Positions 45,260 to 53,865 of a stretch of 64,000 nt of DNA are shown here, in pieces. The notes beneath the pieces are model-generated. The model was given only the letters and a program-made list of their open reading frames with translations. It was not told the origin of the DNA and did no database searches. The stretch covers positions 2,016,001 to 2,080,000 of the forward strand of contig NZ_CP158190.1 of NCBI RefSeq assembly GCF_040250305.1, given 5' to 3'. The stretch is from Peribacillus frigoritolerans. GTDB lineage: Bacteria > Bacillota > Bacilli > Bacillales > DSM-1321. The translations under genes were made by a program, and so were the position numbers. Numbering within the stretch: position 1 is the first letter of the stretch; every line of letters begins with the position of its first letter.

Positions 45260-45522
45260 GATGGACTCCTCCTAAATATTGATTACTATTTTCAATCACT
45301 TCCCCCAAGAATCTTATCATCTAAAGGTCTCATATTAAACTAATACCACCTATAGTCAATTTCATATTTTCTGTCTTTGCATTTCACGCTCAATATTAAT
45401 CTGAAAGTGATACAATAAGCGCTTCTTCGAATCTGATAGCAATATGTAAGAGGGTGAACAGGGATTTTTAGGGATTTTGTCGAATTATTCCTTTAACGAT
45501 TATATTGGGGTGAACTTATTTC

Positions 45523-46653
45523 ATGGAATTTATAATAAACAAAGAATGCTTCAATAAGGCGATTTCAGATGTCAGCCATGCCGTTTCCATAAAAACGCCT
45601 ATACCCATTTTATCAGGAATAAAGATAGTGGCTAATGACGATTGCTTAACCCTTCTTGGTAGTAATTCCGATATTGTCATTGAAAAAACCATTCCTTTAA
45701 CGATTGATGGTGTAAAGGAATTGGAGGTTCATGAAAAGGGCACGGTTGTTTTATCGGCAAAATATTTAAGTGAAATCGTTAAAAAATTATCTGATGTCAT
45801 CCATGTTAAGGTGAATGAAAATCATTCAGTTACTATTAAATCAAATGAAATAGTAATGAATTTAAAGGGGTTACATTCTGGGGAATACCCAAATCTTCCA
45901 CAAATAGATGGAGCTTGTTATTTTAATATCCCAAGTGCTGAATTATTGGAAATCATAAAACAGACTGCGTTTGCCGTTTCTAAAAGCGAGGCAAGACCTT
46001 CCCTGACAGGAGTCAATTTGTCAATCAAGGAAAACAAGCTTTCTTGTGTTGCAACAAATTCCCATCGTTTAGCGTTAAGAGAACTTCCATTGGAATCGAA
46101 GGTGAATGGGTCTTTCATCGTTCCAAGTAAAAGCCTTAATGAATTAACCAAGTTAATTAATGATGAAGCGGGTATCATACATATTTTCATTACAAAAAGT
46201 TATATCGTCTTTAAATCAAATAATATCTCACTTTTTTCAAGGCTGATTGAAGGTAATTATCCGAATGTATCAGGATTGCTGCCAAAAGATTCGAAAACGA
46301 TCATCACCTTGGATACGAAAACACTGTTAAGGGGTATTGATAGGGCCTGCCTTTTTGCAAGTGAATGGAAAAATAACAATGTACATTTAGAAATTCTGGA
46401 CAATAGTAAGCTAAAGATATCTTCTAACTCAACAGAAATGGGGAAAATTGAAGAAGCGCAAAGCATCAAGGAAATCAGAGGTGATGCGGGGTTAAGTATA
46501 TCACTGGATGGAAGTTTTTTATTGGATGCCTTAAAAGCGATAAAGGAAAAAGAGGTAAAGCTAAGTTTTGGCGGTCCAATGAGACCTGTCTTAATTGAGC
46601 CAAGCGATAATCCCTCCTATCGTCATCTTATTTCACCAGTGAGAACATATTAA
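45523..46653 (+). CDS. Second DNA polymerase III beta subunit (sliding clamp paralog)
   Basis: 376 residues, full-length three-domain beta clamp: MEFIINKECFNKAISDVSHAVS at the start, ALRELPLE in domain 2, and the clamp C-terminus HLISPVRTY. GGGGTGA precedes the ATG. It is not next to dnaA or recF, so it is not the oriC-linked dnaN. Extra clamps are known in Bacillus cereus-group and related genomes. Whether it loads on DNA, serves a special polymerase, or came with a plasmid or phage is open. Confidence 0.88.
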   Translation: MEFIINKECFNKAISDVSHAVSIKTPIPILSGIKIVANDDCLTLLGSNSDIVIEKTIPLTIDGVKELEVHEKGTVVLSAKYLSEIVKKLSDVIHVKVNENHSVTIKSNEIVMNLKGLHSGEYPNLPQIDGACYFNIPSAELLEIIKQTAFAVSKSEARPSLTGVNLSIKENKLSCVATNSHRLALRELPLESKVNGSFIVPSKSLNELTKLINDEAGIIHIFITKSYIVFKSNNISLFSRLIEGNYPNVSGLLPKDSKTIITLDTKTLLRGIDRACLFASEWKNNNVHLEILDNSKLKISSNSTEMGKIEEAQSIKEIRGDAGLSISLDGSFLLDALKAIKEKEVKLSFGGPMRPVLIEPSDNPSYRHLISPVRTY

Positions 46654-46771
46654 AGAACAAAGACTATAAAAAACGAATAACAGGGTGAACGGCAACAGCT
46701 GATTAATAAAAAAACAAGGATGGGTGTTATGGATAGTGGGGTAATGCCAAATGCATTCACCATGAAAAAGA

Positions 46772-46800
46772 GGCCCAGAAAAGTCTGGGCCCATATATTT
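46772..46800 (+). terminator. Terminator downstream of the clamp gene
   Basis: Perfect arms GGCCCAGA and TCTGGGCC, loop AAAG; the following T tract is weak (CATATATTT). Confidence 0.6.
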
Positions 46801-46984
46801 ATATAGATTGAAATAACGGTTTTCATTCTTGGTTTAAAGCAGGCAAATCAATTATATGAAATAAATAAATAGTTATTCGGCAATATAGTTGCTTGAGCAC
46901 TTTCGAAAAAACCTCTGTAAATACATAATTTATTTCAAAATATAACTCGATAGAATACATAATATAAATGTGATCCAACAATAG

Positions 46985-47223
46985 CTAAATACCCACAATT
47001 CGTTTTTCAGTAGGATTTATTAATAATACGGAATTACGTCCGGAATAAGCACTATAATGGGCAACTGTCAACCAATTATCACATGCCGTCATAGTCGTCA
47101 TTGTTAACGATAAGATCCATATCAAATACATTGAAATCCACCATGATTTTCTGCAATTCCAGTGAAGTTGCTGATTTACCCGAGCCACTAATGCCAGTCA
47201 TAATAAAAAGAGGGTAAGTCATG
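46985..47223 (-). pseudogene. P-loop NTPase/kinase remnant
   Basis: From 47223: YPLFIMTGISGSGKSATSLEL (Walker A GISGSGKS), then IVNNDDYDGM and a stop. In another frame NWLTVAHYSAYSGRNSVLLINPTEKR follows. Intact AAA-type small ATPases carry these two blocks about 60 residues apart, so an internal deletion and a frameshift are implied. No start signal of quality. Confidence 0.6.
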
Positions 47224-47474
47224 ATCATCACCTTCCAGTATGTTAAGGAAATAGGTTACTAATATCCTAATGATATTTTCCACTCTATTTATTAGTATAT
47301 TCAAACTGTTAATTCGCCTCTTTTTTTACCCAGAATGAAAAAAGAACTTTGCCTTCCTCTTTAGGAATGGGATTCTTCTTTACGGCTATTGACTGGCCTA
47401 TATAAATAATTGTACTTTGAATATGGACATTACTGGTATATGGAAATTCACAGGATATAAACAGGGGGATAATT

Positions 47475-47936
47475 ATGTATGTTAGTCAAACCAGGGATCA
47501 TGAAGTAATTGCAAAATTAAATCGAAATGTTCACAATCTGCATGCAAAACTATATCCTAAGTATTTTAAGGAATATAATTATAGTGCAATGAAAGAATCT
47601 TTCAAAAGTTTGGTTGAAAATAACAGTTTTGTTTTTCTCGTTTTAAAAGAACATGAAGAACCGATCGGTTACGTATGGATTGAAATTAAAAACTATCCAG
47701 AAAGTGCTTTTAAAAATGCGTATAAATCAGTATACGTGCATCAGCTTAGTATCGTTGAAAATCAAACCAAAAAAGGTTACGGTAAAATACTAATGAATGA
47801 GGTCTATGAAATTGCCAAAAAGAATGATATAGATTTAATTGAACTGGATTATTGGTTTGAAAACAAAGCTGCAAAAGAGTTTTATCAAAAACAACACTTT
47901 AAAAAGTATAGGGAGTTTGCATTTAGACAGTTGTAA
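47475..47936 (+). CDS. GNAT N-acetyltransferase
   Basis: 153 residues. Acetyl-CoA-binding region VHQLSIVENQTKKGYGKILMNEVYEIAKKN (Q/R-x-x-G-x-G/A variant KKGYGK), followed by LDYWFENKAAKEFYQKQHFKKYREF. CAGGGGGA precedes the ATG. Single gene with its own terminator. Substrate unknown. Confidence 0.85.
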   Translation: MYVSQTRDHEVIAKLNRNVHNLHAKLYPKYFKEYNYSAMKESFKSLVENNSFVFLVLKEHEEPIGYVWIEIKNYPESAFKNAYKSVYVHQLSIVENQTKKGYGKILMNEVYEIAKKNDIDLIELDYWFENKAAKEFYQKQHFKKYREFAFRQL

Positions 47937-47980
47937 ATCCTTTGACACTCATTATTCAAAGGATGGAGGAAGGAATTAAT

Positions 47981-48005
47981 AAAAACCCCGAATTGGGGTT
48001 TTTTT
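47981..48005 (+). terminator. Terminator after the GNAT gene
   Basis: AAAAACCCC, GAATT, GGGGTTTTTTT. Works in both directions and also ends the convergent coat-protein gene. Confidence 0.8.
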
Positions 48006-48007
48006 AA

Positions 48008-48310
48008 TTAATATCTTATCATTCTCCTAGAAAAACTAGGGGGTTGAGGGACTCCACAAATAAAGCTTTGGGAATAACACTCTTTCACGATACTTCGGGT
48101 ATGCGGTATATATGTGTTGAAGTGTTTATTCACCGTAGTTGTATGTGTCGGGTGAAAAACCGGAATCACTGTGTTGATGACATTGGTTTTTACATATTGC
48201 TTTGCTGTGGAGATTTGTGTTGGAGTATACTGAGTAGACATTCTGTGAGGTGGGCAATATTGTCGTGGACATTGACCGCCTTTCGGATGCCCCCAGGGCT
48301 TATTATACAT
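48008..48310 (-). CDS. Spore coat protein, CotD family
   Basis: 100 residues, rich in His, Thr, Pro and Cys. The core VIPVFHPTHTTTVNKHFNTYIPHTRS parallels CotD (HPxHTTxVN, then PHT). AGGAGGTG lies just before the ATG. CotD is an inner spore-coat protein made in the mother cell. It marks the organism as a spore former. The Cys- and His-rich flanks (GGQCPRQYCPPH) are typical of coat proteins. Confidence 0.8.
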   Translation of the reverse strand: MYNKPWGHPKGGQCPRQYCPPHRMSTQYTPTQISTAKQYVKTNVINTVIPVFHPTHTTTVNKHFNTYIPHTRSIVKECYSQSFICGVPQPPSFSRRMIRY

Positions 48311-48439
48311 TTAAACACCTCCTGGATTTTTTTGAAAGTCATTATTAGTTTATGAAAATAAATGATAAAGGGACTGGTATAAATGCCTTTATCAAAAATA
48401 TCCTGGGCATATCAGATTTTTCACTCATTTAAAAAAGCA

Positions 48440-49360
48440 TTAATTTAAATGAATTCGGTTAATCGCTTGACGAACAAATGACTTGTGTCTTTTTCGCCAG
48501 TTATTTTCCTTGCTCTTTTCCAAGCCCCATTCTGGAAATGTAGATAACCGTAATGCGGCAAATAATTGCCAGTAGGGTAAGTTTGTAAAATTCACCTCAG
48601 GCATCAGGGTTTTATATTGATTGGTGAAGTCATTCATCGCTTGCATTCCAAAATGATATAAAATTTCAAGCTGACTATTGGCAAGGTCAGCCAAAGGGTC
48701 CCCTAAGCCTGAATCTTCCCAATCAATTATGGAAACTAGTTTATCCTCTTTCCATAATAGATTTCCTGGCCAATAATCACCATGAAGGATTACTTCCTTA
48801 TTCATGGATGGTAAAGGCGTGAAATATTTTAATAAATCTCTAATCAAGCTCAGATTTAATGTTTCGTCCAGGATTACCCTATCGTTATTATTTAACATTT
48901 CGATATATGTATTTACTAATTTAGGCAGGAATGTTAAAGATAGATTTGCACAATCAACACGATGGATTTTTGCTAGATTGATTGCTGATTGTAAGATATG
49001 ATCATTGAGATTTGAGGGTGTGAATTCTGACTTGCCCTCAATAAACTCGATAAGTATGCATGGCTTGGGAAAAATCTCGCCCGATTGCTCTAGGTAATAT
49101 GGCATCGGTACAGGCAAACCTGCAGCTTTCAATATCCCTAAGAGCTTGTGTTCATCAGCAGCAACATTTGGATTCCGTTTTAGGTCATGATCACCATGCT
49201 GACGAACGATCATTTTCATGATCCGCCCTGAAGGTTGTAATATTTCAAGTCCTGTGACCTGTGCAGAAATTCCGCCTTTTAATTCCCATACGCGAATTAG
49301 CTTGCTTCCTTGATCAAACTTTTGAACCAATTGTTCAAACTTACCATTTTCATTCATCAT
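48440..49360 (-). CDS. APH-family phosphotransferase
   Basis: 306 residues with an aminoglycoside-phosphotransferase/choline-kinase fold: lysine-bearing MKMIVRQHG, catalytic loop VILHGDYWPGNLLW (HGD-x3-N) and metal-binding IIDWEDSGLGDPLADL. AAAGGAGAG precedes the ATG. No resistance genes adjoin, and such orphan kinases mostly act on small metabolites or are of unknown role, so aminoglycoside resistance should not be assumed. Confidence 0.85.
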   Translation of the reverse strand: MMNENGKFEQLVQKFDQGSKLIRVWELKGGISAQVTGLEILQPSGRIMKMIVRQHGDHDLKRNPNVAADEHKLLGILKAAGLPVPMPYYLEQSGEIFPKPCILIEFIEGKSEFTPSNLNDHILQSAINLAKIHRVDCANLSLTFLPKLVNTYIEMLNNNDRVILDETLNLSLIRDLLKYFTPLPSMNKEVILHGDYWPGNLLWKEDKLVSIIDWEDSGLGDPLADLANSQLEILYHFGMQAMNDFTNQYKTLMPEVNFTNLPYWQLFAALRLSTFPEWGLEKSKENNWRKRHKSFVRQAINRIHLN

Positions 49361-49507
49361 ACAACTCTCCTTTTAAAATTTAAGCTCTGGGATAAGTTTC
49401 CAGATAACTTTCGTGAAAATTAAAGCATTATGTTAGTACTTCAATAGATGAAACCAATAGCTTGTTACACACGTAGAGTAATCTAAACAAAGTGAGGTGC
49501 TCTGACA

Positions 49508-50272
49508 TTGAAAATAGAAAAATATAAAGTGGAAACACCAAAAGGGACGTTACAATATAATATTAGTGGAAAAGGCAAACCAAATATAGTTTTGATTAAC
49601 GGTGGTTCTGGACCGATAGAAGGTTGGATGAAAATACTACCGGCAATTTCGGAAACAGCATCTGTATTTTCCTATAATCGCTTTGGTGTTGCTGGCAGCG
49701 ATAAACCGAAGGAAAGCCAAGACGGGAAAAGTATTGTTAACACTTTACGTGAGGCATTAACAATCGTGGGGTTTGAACCTCCATACTTATTGGTCGGACA
49801 TTCGCTAGGCGGCCTATATGCTAATTTATATGCCCGACTTTACCCAAATGAAGTGGGGGGAATAGTTTTTTTAGAATCCAGTACAACGAAAGATATTAGC
49901 CTTAATGAATATCAAGGCAAGGCCGTAAAAACCATTAATAGGATGTTCAAGGTGTTTGATTCCTTATCCTCGCATAAACAATTCAATGAAGTTAATTTTG
50001 TAAAAAAAACTGTGGATCAAATCCAACAAAATGATACATTTCCCGAAATACCTGTATTTGTCATTACTGGTGGACAAGAAAATCGAATGATGCCAGAGGA
50101 AATTCGAAAAAAACGACTTGAGAATCAATTGGAATTGCTTTCATTGTCAAGAAACAGCAAACACATTGTCGCAAAAAAAAGTGGGCATTTTCCGCAATTA
50201 TCAGAACCAACTATAGTGATTGACTCAATCAAAGATTGTGCAGAACAATCAAATAAAACAAACCATAACTAA
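49508..50272 (+). CDS. Alpha/beta hydrolase
   Basis: 254 residues. The nucleophile elbow is VGHSLGGLY, the oxyanion-region turn INGGSGPIEGW, and the C-terminal catalytic His is in KKSGHFPQLSEP. TTG start with GTGAGGTG upstream. No signal peptide, so cytoplasmic. Substrate class (ester, haloperoxidase-like or other) cannot be told. Confidence 0.85.
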   Translation: MKIEKYKVETPKGTLQYNISGKGKPNIVLINGGSGPIEGWMKILPAISETASVFSYNRFGVAGSDKPKESQDGKSIVNTLREALTIVGFEPPYLLVGHSLGGLYANLYARLYPNEVGGIVFLESSTTKDISLNEYQGKAVKTINRMFKVFDSLSSHKQFNEVNFVKKTVDQIQQNDTFPEIPVFVITGGQENRMMPEEIRKKRLENQLELLSLSRNSKHIVAKKSGHFPQLSEPTIVIDSIKDCAEQSNKTNHN

Positions 50273-50393
50273 AAATAATCTATTACTTTATTTTTAGATG
50301 CCCAATAATTCCTGATAGAAAAGTATAAAAAAGGAAGAAGGCTTTTTGGAAAATTTCCCGTCCATTTGGCGAATGTCATCATATAATGCCATG

Positions 50394-50418
50394 ACACCTT
50401 TAGGGTGTATTTTTTTTT
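50394..50418 (+). terminator. Terminator after the hydrolase region
   Basis: ACACC TTTAG GGTGT followed by nine T after one A. Confidence 0.7.
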
Positions 50419-50527
50419 GAACTGTAGCCGAGAGGATGAATTCTTTATTTTGAAATTTCTTTAATCAGATAGTTACGTGTACAAGCATTTATTGATACGT
50501 AACATAAGATTAATAGAGGTGATAGAA

Positions 50528-51217
50528 ATGGTAAAAGTATTTATTGATCCCGGCCACGGCGGTACGGATCCAGGCTCGGTGGGGAATGGATTGAGAGAAA
50601 AGGATTTAACTTTATCCATTGCAACTCGAATCAAAGACATCTTATTAATAGAATATAATAACGTTTCTGTAAAAATGAGCAGGTACCAAGATACGTACCC
50701 CTCTTTAAACGATAGGACGAATGCAGCGAACGCGTGGGGAGCCGATTTTTATCTCTCCATCCACATTAATGCCGGCGGTGGCACTGGGTATGAGGATTAC
50801 GTTTATACGTCTACTAATCAGATTACGAAAACGTATCAAGATCATATTCATTCAGAGGTCATGAAGCTTATCAACATCCAAGACAGAGGACAAAAAACAG
50901 GAGATTTATATGTGCTCCGTGAAACGGACATGCCTGCACTCCTGACCGAAAATGGATTTATCGATAATGTCAATGACGCAGCCAAATTGAAAACGGCATC
51001 CTTTATCGAATCACTGGCTCGCGGACATGTAAACGGTTTAGTTAAATGCTTCAATCTTAAAAAGAAAAATACAGCTGTATACCACACAGTCGTTAGTGGT
51101 GACACCGTATACTCCTTAAGCATTGCTTATGGCAGTACGGTTCAGCAAATTAAAGATTGGAACGATCTTGACAGTCAGTACACCATTACAGTAAACCAGA
51201 AATTGCGTGTTAAATGA
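50528..51217 (+). CDS. N-acetylmuramoyl-L-alanine amidase with C-terminal LysM, no signal peptide
   Basis: 229 residues. Amidase_3 domain (about 1-175): zinc ligands in FIDPGHGGTDPG, the acidic ligand region GLREKDLTL, and LSIHINAGGGTG; catalytic Glu in LLTENGFIDN. A LysM of about 45 residues follows (HTVVSGDTVYSLSIAYGSTVQQIKDWNDL). Start ATG 50528 has AGAGGTGA. Lack of a signal peptide is as in phage endolysins such as those that rely on a holin. Its LysM is closely related to that of the glucosaminidase at 56.2 kb. Confidence 0.88.
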   Translation: MVKVFIDPGHGGTDPGSVGNGLREKDLTLSIATRIKDILLIEYNNVSVKMSRYQDTYPSLNDRTNAANAWGADFYLSIHINAGGGTGYEDYVYTSTNQITKTYQDHIHSEVMKLINIQDRGQKTGDLYVLRETDMPALLTENGFIDNVNDAAKLKTASFIESLARGHVNGLVKCFNLKKKNTAVYHTVVSGDTVYSLSIAYGSTVQQIKDWNDLDSQYTITVNQKLRVK

Positions 51218-51288
51218 ATAATTAATAGATGCCTGGTTAAATTATTTTTAACTTCCAGAAGCACACCACAAAGGAAGCCCTTCTCAAA

Positions 51289-51420
51289 AAGAGTTTGTCT
51301 ACAGTTTTTTAGGGTTTGTACAATTTGAACCCCTGGACACGCTTTTCCCACAGGAGTCTCGCACACCCGCTCCAATCAAAATCAACTTGTTTTAACTTTT
51401 AGGTAGAACCTCTTTGTCTA
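51289..51420 (-). repeat. GC-rich dispersed intergenic repeat, copy C (shortened)
   Basis: On the minus strand it reads GATTGGAGCGGGTG, GAGACTCCTGTGGGAA, CGTGTCCAGGGGTTCAAATTG and ACTGTAGACAAA, lacking the CCGCCCGCGG middle of copies A and B. Both ends carry TGTAGACAAA. Confidence 0.7.
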
Positions 51421-51612
51421 CAAACTCAGCCCTTCTCAAAAAGAGGGGCTTTTCCTTGTTCAGGAATATGCATGTAATAAAATAATCGTGTACATACTAC
51501 TGTCCTATAAGTACTTGGAAAATAGCGGAGGAAGTGAAAGGGAAAAATAAAAAAATTGCACAGAAGGCAAAAGTGGAATTTGATATATACTCTCGGATTT
51601 TCCAGGAAACAA

Positions 51613-51808
51613 GCCTCTGACGGGATTCGAACCCGCACTCCTTTCGTAAGCATAGGCTAGGGGAGAACACGCTTCCCTACGGATTTTCACCGGCAGGAAT
51701 TCCACCTGCCTCAGCGTATTTGCTTTTCGGTGCTTCTGAAACCCTTACCTTGCGACCCGGTGGCTACAAATGTTTTCCGGCGCTCTTCCCTTCTAGAGCT
51801 ACAGAGGC
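51613..51808 (-). ncRNA. Structured RNA with tRNA-like ends and a ~130-nt insert
   Basis: On the minus strand 51808-51802 (GCCTCTG) pairs 7/7 with 51619-51613 (CAGAGGC) as an acceptor stem. A D-arm (TAGCTC, GAGC) follows at the 5' side. At the 3' side a canonical T-arm GCGGG-TTCGAAT-CCCGT directly precedes the acceptor strand. Between them lie about 130 bases with hairpins (GGCAGG/CCTGCC within ACGCT/AGCGT; CTCC/GGAG) and no standard anticodon arm that I can find. No CCA is encoded. A good promoter precedes it. Not a tRNA, tmRNA or riboswitch that I recognise. Confidence 0.6.
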
Positions 51809-51824
51809 AAATGCTTATCATCCC

Positions 51825-51853
51825 ATTATAAGATTCTTATATGAGGTTGTGAA
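51825..51853 (-). promoter_or_regulatory. Promoter of the tRNA-like RNA
   Basis: On the minus strand -35 TTCACA (51853-51848), 17 bases, -10 TATAAT (51830-51825), placing the start about 10 bases before the acceptor stem. Confidence 0.65.
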
Positions 51854-52155
51854 CCGAATAATAAAAATATGATAATTTGATTGCCTAATACAGACAATTA
51901 TATTCATTCTGTATGAAAGGGAAATTTACTGAAATAAGAATACTAGGAAGCTTATAGTTCCAAAAACATTCACTCAATGAAATAAGTAATCTGGGGAAAA
52001 CGGATATAGGCTGACACAAATTTATATTTACATTTTGCAAAGACATATTTAAAGAACAATACTAAAAAGCACAAACCATGATGGCTTGTACCTAATATGC
52101 ATCAGTCAACAAAGGGAACTAAAGTAATATTCCGTAAAGAAACTCTAAGTTGATA

Positions 52156-52794
52156 TTAATCGTATATTTTAATGGCTTGAACCACTTTTCCTAAAATTCG
52201 AACTCTATCATTTTTTAAGTTATAGGTTTTTTCTTCATAAAAAGGATCCGTGCTGCAGGGAGTGAGTGTGATGTTTTCTTCAGCGATATTCACTTTTTTG
52301 ACCGTAGCATCGTGACCATTTACCAAGACCACTCCAATTTTTCCTTTATCAACGCAGGTTGTTTTTTCAACGAGAATTAAAGATCCGTCACTGAATTCTT
52401 TGTTCATGCTATTGCCATTCACTCTAAGGAAAAAATATTCTTTATTCGTTTTTAGCATCGAATTTAATGTCGGCATATAAGCTTCTATATATTCATTGGT
52501 AAAATTAGGCTCTCCAGCAGGAATATTGCCATAGACTCCAATTAATCTTACATTCTTTTCATTTAGAAATTCCATTCCAGGAGCATTTCTAACGCTAGGT
52601 GCTCCTTCAATGAGGTGGGATAGCGGTATTTCAAAGCATGCGGACATCATGCTCAATTTATCCATTAAAGGTTTATTCCGTCCGGATTCCCATGCTGATA
52701 CTGCCGTTGGCGCCACCTTTAATATATTTGCCAAATCTTCTTGTGTCATTTTTCTTTCTTTTCTTAACATTTTAATCCGTTCACCAATGTGCAT
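52156..52794 (-). CDS. CI-like repressor: XRE HTH plus S24/LexA-type peptidase
   Basis: 212 residues. HTH at 1-60 (IGERIKMLRKERKMTQEDLANILKVAPTAVSAWESGRNKP). The C-terminal S24 domain has a cleavage-site-like Ala-Gly in IPAGEP, the serine in VNGNSMNKEF and the lysine in ATVKKV. By analogy it self-cleaves when RecA is activated by DNA damage. It is divergent from a Cro-like gene with shared palindromes between them, the usual prophage switch layout. Confidence 0.9.
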   Translation of the reverse strand: MHIGERIKMLRKERKMTQEDLANILKVAPTAVSAWESGRNKPLMDKLSMMSACFEIPLSHLIEGAPSVRNAPGMEFLNEKNVRLIGVYGNIPAGEPNFTNEYIEAYMPTLNSMLKTNKEYFFLRVNGNSMNKEFSDGSLILVEKTTCVDKGKIGVVLVNGHDATVKKVNIAEENITLTPCSTDPFYEEKTYNLKNDRVRILGKVVQAIKIYD

Positions 52795-52809
52795 ATTTCT
52801 TCACCTCTT

Positions 52810-52893
52810 ACTTGAATATACACCATGAGTGAAAGTGAGTAAACTTAAAGTGCGTGAATTTTGCGAAAAATTGTTGGTAACTATACTTCAAGT
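52810..52893. promoter_or_regulatory. Candidate repressor operators (ACTT-N-AAGT)
   Basis: Three related sites in the divergent region: ACTTGAATA (52810-52818), ACTTAAAGT (52843-52851) and ACTTCAAGT (52885-52893). The last two are perfect 4+4 palindromes around one base. Confidence 0.5.
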
Positions 52894-52928
52894 GTGATAT
52901 TATTTTTTTAGATAGGTGGTGACAAGAT

Positions 52929-53153
52929 ATGACAAACGTTAAGTTCACACTTAAACAAGCGAGGAAGTATAAAGGTTTAACACAAGAAGAAATGGCTAAA
53001 GTGCTGAAGATGGCCAAGAGAACTTACATTGACTATGAGCAATATAAGATTCCTTTGCGAATCGATAAGGCTTATTTGTTTGCTGAATGTGTAGGGTTCT
53101 CGATCGACGATATCATTTTTTTTGATCCCCACCTACACTTCAAATGTAGTTAA
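52929..53153 (+). CDS. Cro-like small HTH protein
   Basis: 74 residues. HTH_3 fold: FTLKQARKYKGLTQEEMAKVLKMAKRTYIDYEQYKIPLRIDKAYLFAECVGFSIDDIIF. AGGTGGTGAC precedes the ATG. It faces the CI-like gene. No phage replication genes follow, so the switch appears isolated. Confidence 0.8.
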   Translation: MTNVKFTLKQARKYKGLTQEEMAKVLKMAKRTYIDYEQYKIPLRIDKAYLFAECVGFSIDDIIFFDPHLHFKCS

Positions 53154-53865
53154 AGGATCAAGACTATCAACCATTTCTTCACCAAAGTAACCATTCCTGG
53201 GGCAAGATTTAAGTAATGATCGAAAGAGGGTGAAAAAAAGGGGAAAGGAAAATCAGATAAACAAATTGTACAATCGGAAGAACGAGCATAGCCCTGATAT
53301 CATTTATCCAGTTCTCATTGTGAAATACGTGTATGTGGGGTTGAGGGAAGGGCTTTAAGGAGTTAAAAATCCAAATAGACGATTGATACTGAGATCCCTA
53401 TGAATGACAGCCAATTGCTGTGAAAGAGTTTTTTTCAACAATTTACTTAATGTATAGGATGGACTTCAAATCACCATGAATAGGAGCAATTGGACAGTGG
53501 CAAATTCGAAGAATAATATTTGGATGATCATAAAAAAGTCAAGCCCTATATCCTTTGCAGGAGAAGGGCTTATTCTCTTTTCCTTCGTGAACATAAAGCA
53601 TTCGATACATGGATTTCCTCTATAAGGATAATTTAATAAATGGAAAATGACTGTATACATGAACGAATCGAAGGCAAACCATCATACTATATCTCCATTT
53701 TTTATGAATTCCTCTAGTTTTTTTCTCCCATCTTTATGAAGATAGCAGGTAATGGTATGCAAAAGTACAAATATATACTAATGAAAGCTATGAAAGGACT
53801 GGAAGGGGGCGTTGATAATAGGATGAGTTCGAAAAAATTCCACATGAAATTGGAGGAGATAACAA
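53154..53865. other. Intergenic, about 0.7 kb, no supported gene
   Basis: Short frames only. Contains a hairpin (AAGCCCT ... AGGGCTT at 53541-53581, weak T tract). The last 30 bases hold the GGAGGAG ribosome-binding site of the lipase gene. A decayed continuation of the prophage region is possible but nothing is readable. Confidence 0.45.

Noticed and set aside
48044..48355. Plus-strand frame of 103 codons opposite the coat gene
   Set aside because: The minus frame has the CotD core motif and an AGGAGGTG site; the plus frame has neither.
51505..51705. Minus-strand frame reading AGSNPVRG
   Set aside because: This peptide is what a T-arm of a tRNA-like gene gives when translated; the segment is RNA-coding.
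51613..51808. FMN or cobalamin riboswitch
   Set aside because: Short likenesses (GGTGGAATTCC; CGGTGAAAATCCG) exist, but the rest of either aptamer and a downstream target gene on that strand are missing.
51613..51808. tRNA with group I intron, or tmRNA
   Set aside because: The insert is too short for a group I intron and shows no P7-type core. No tag-peptide frame or tmRNA 5' consensus is visible.
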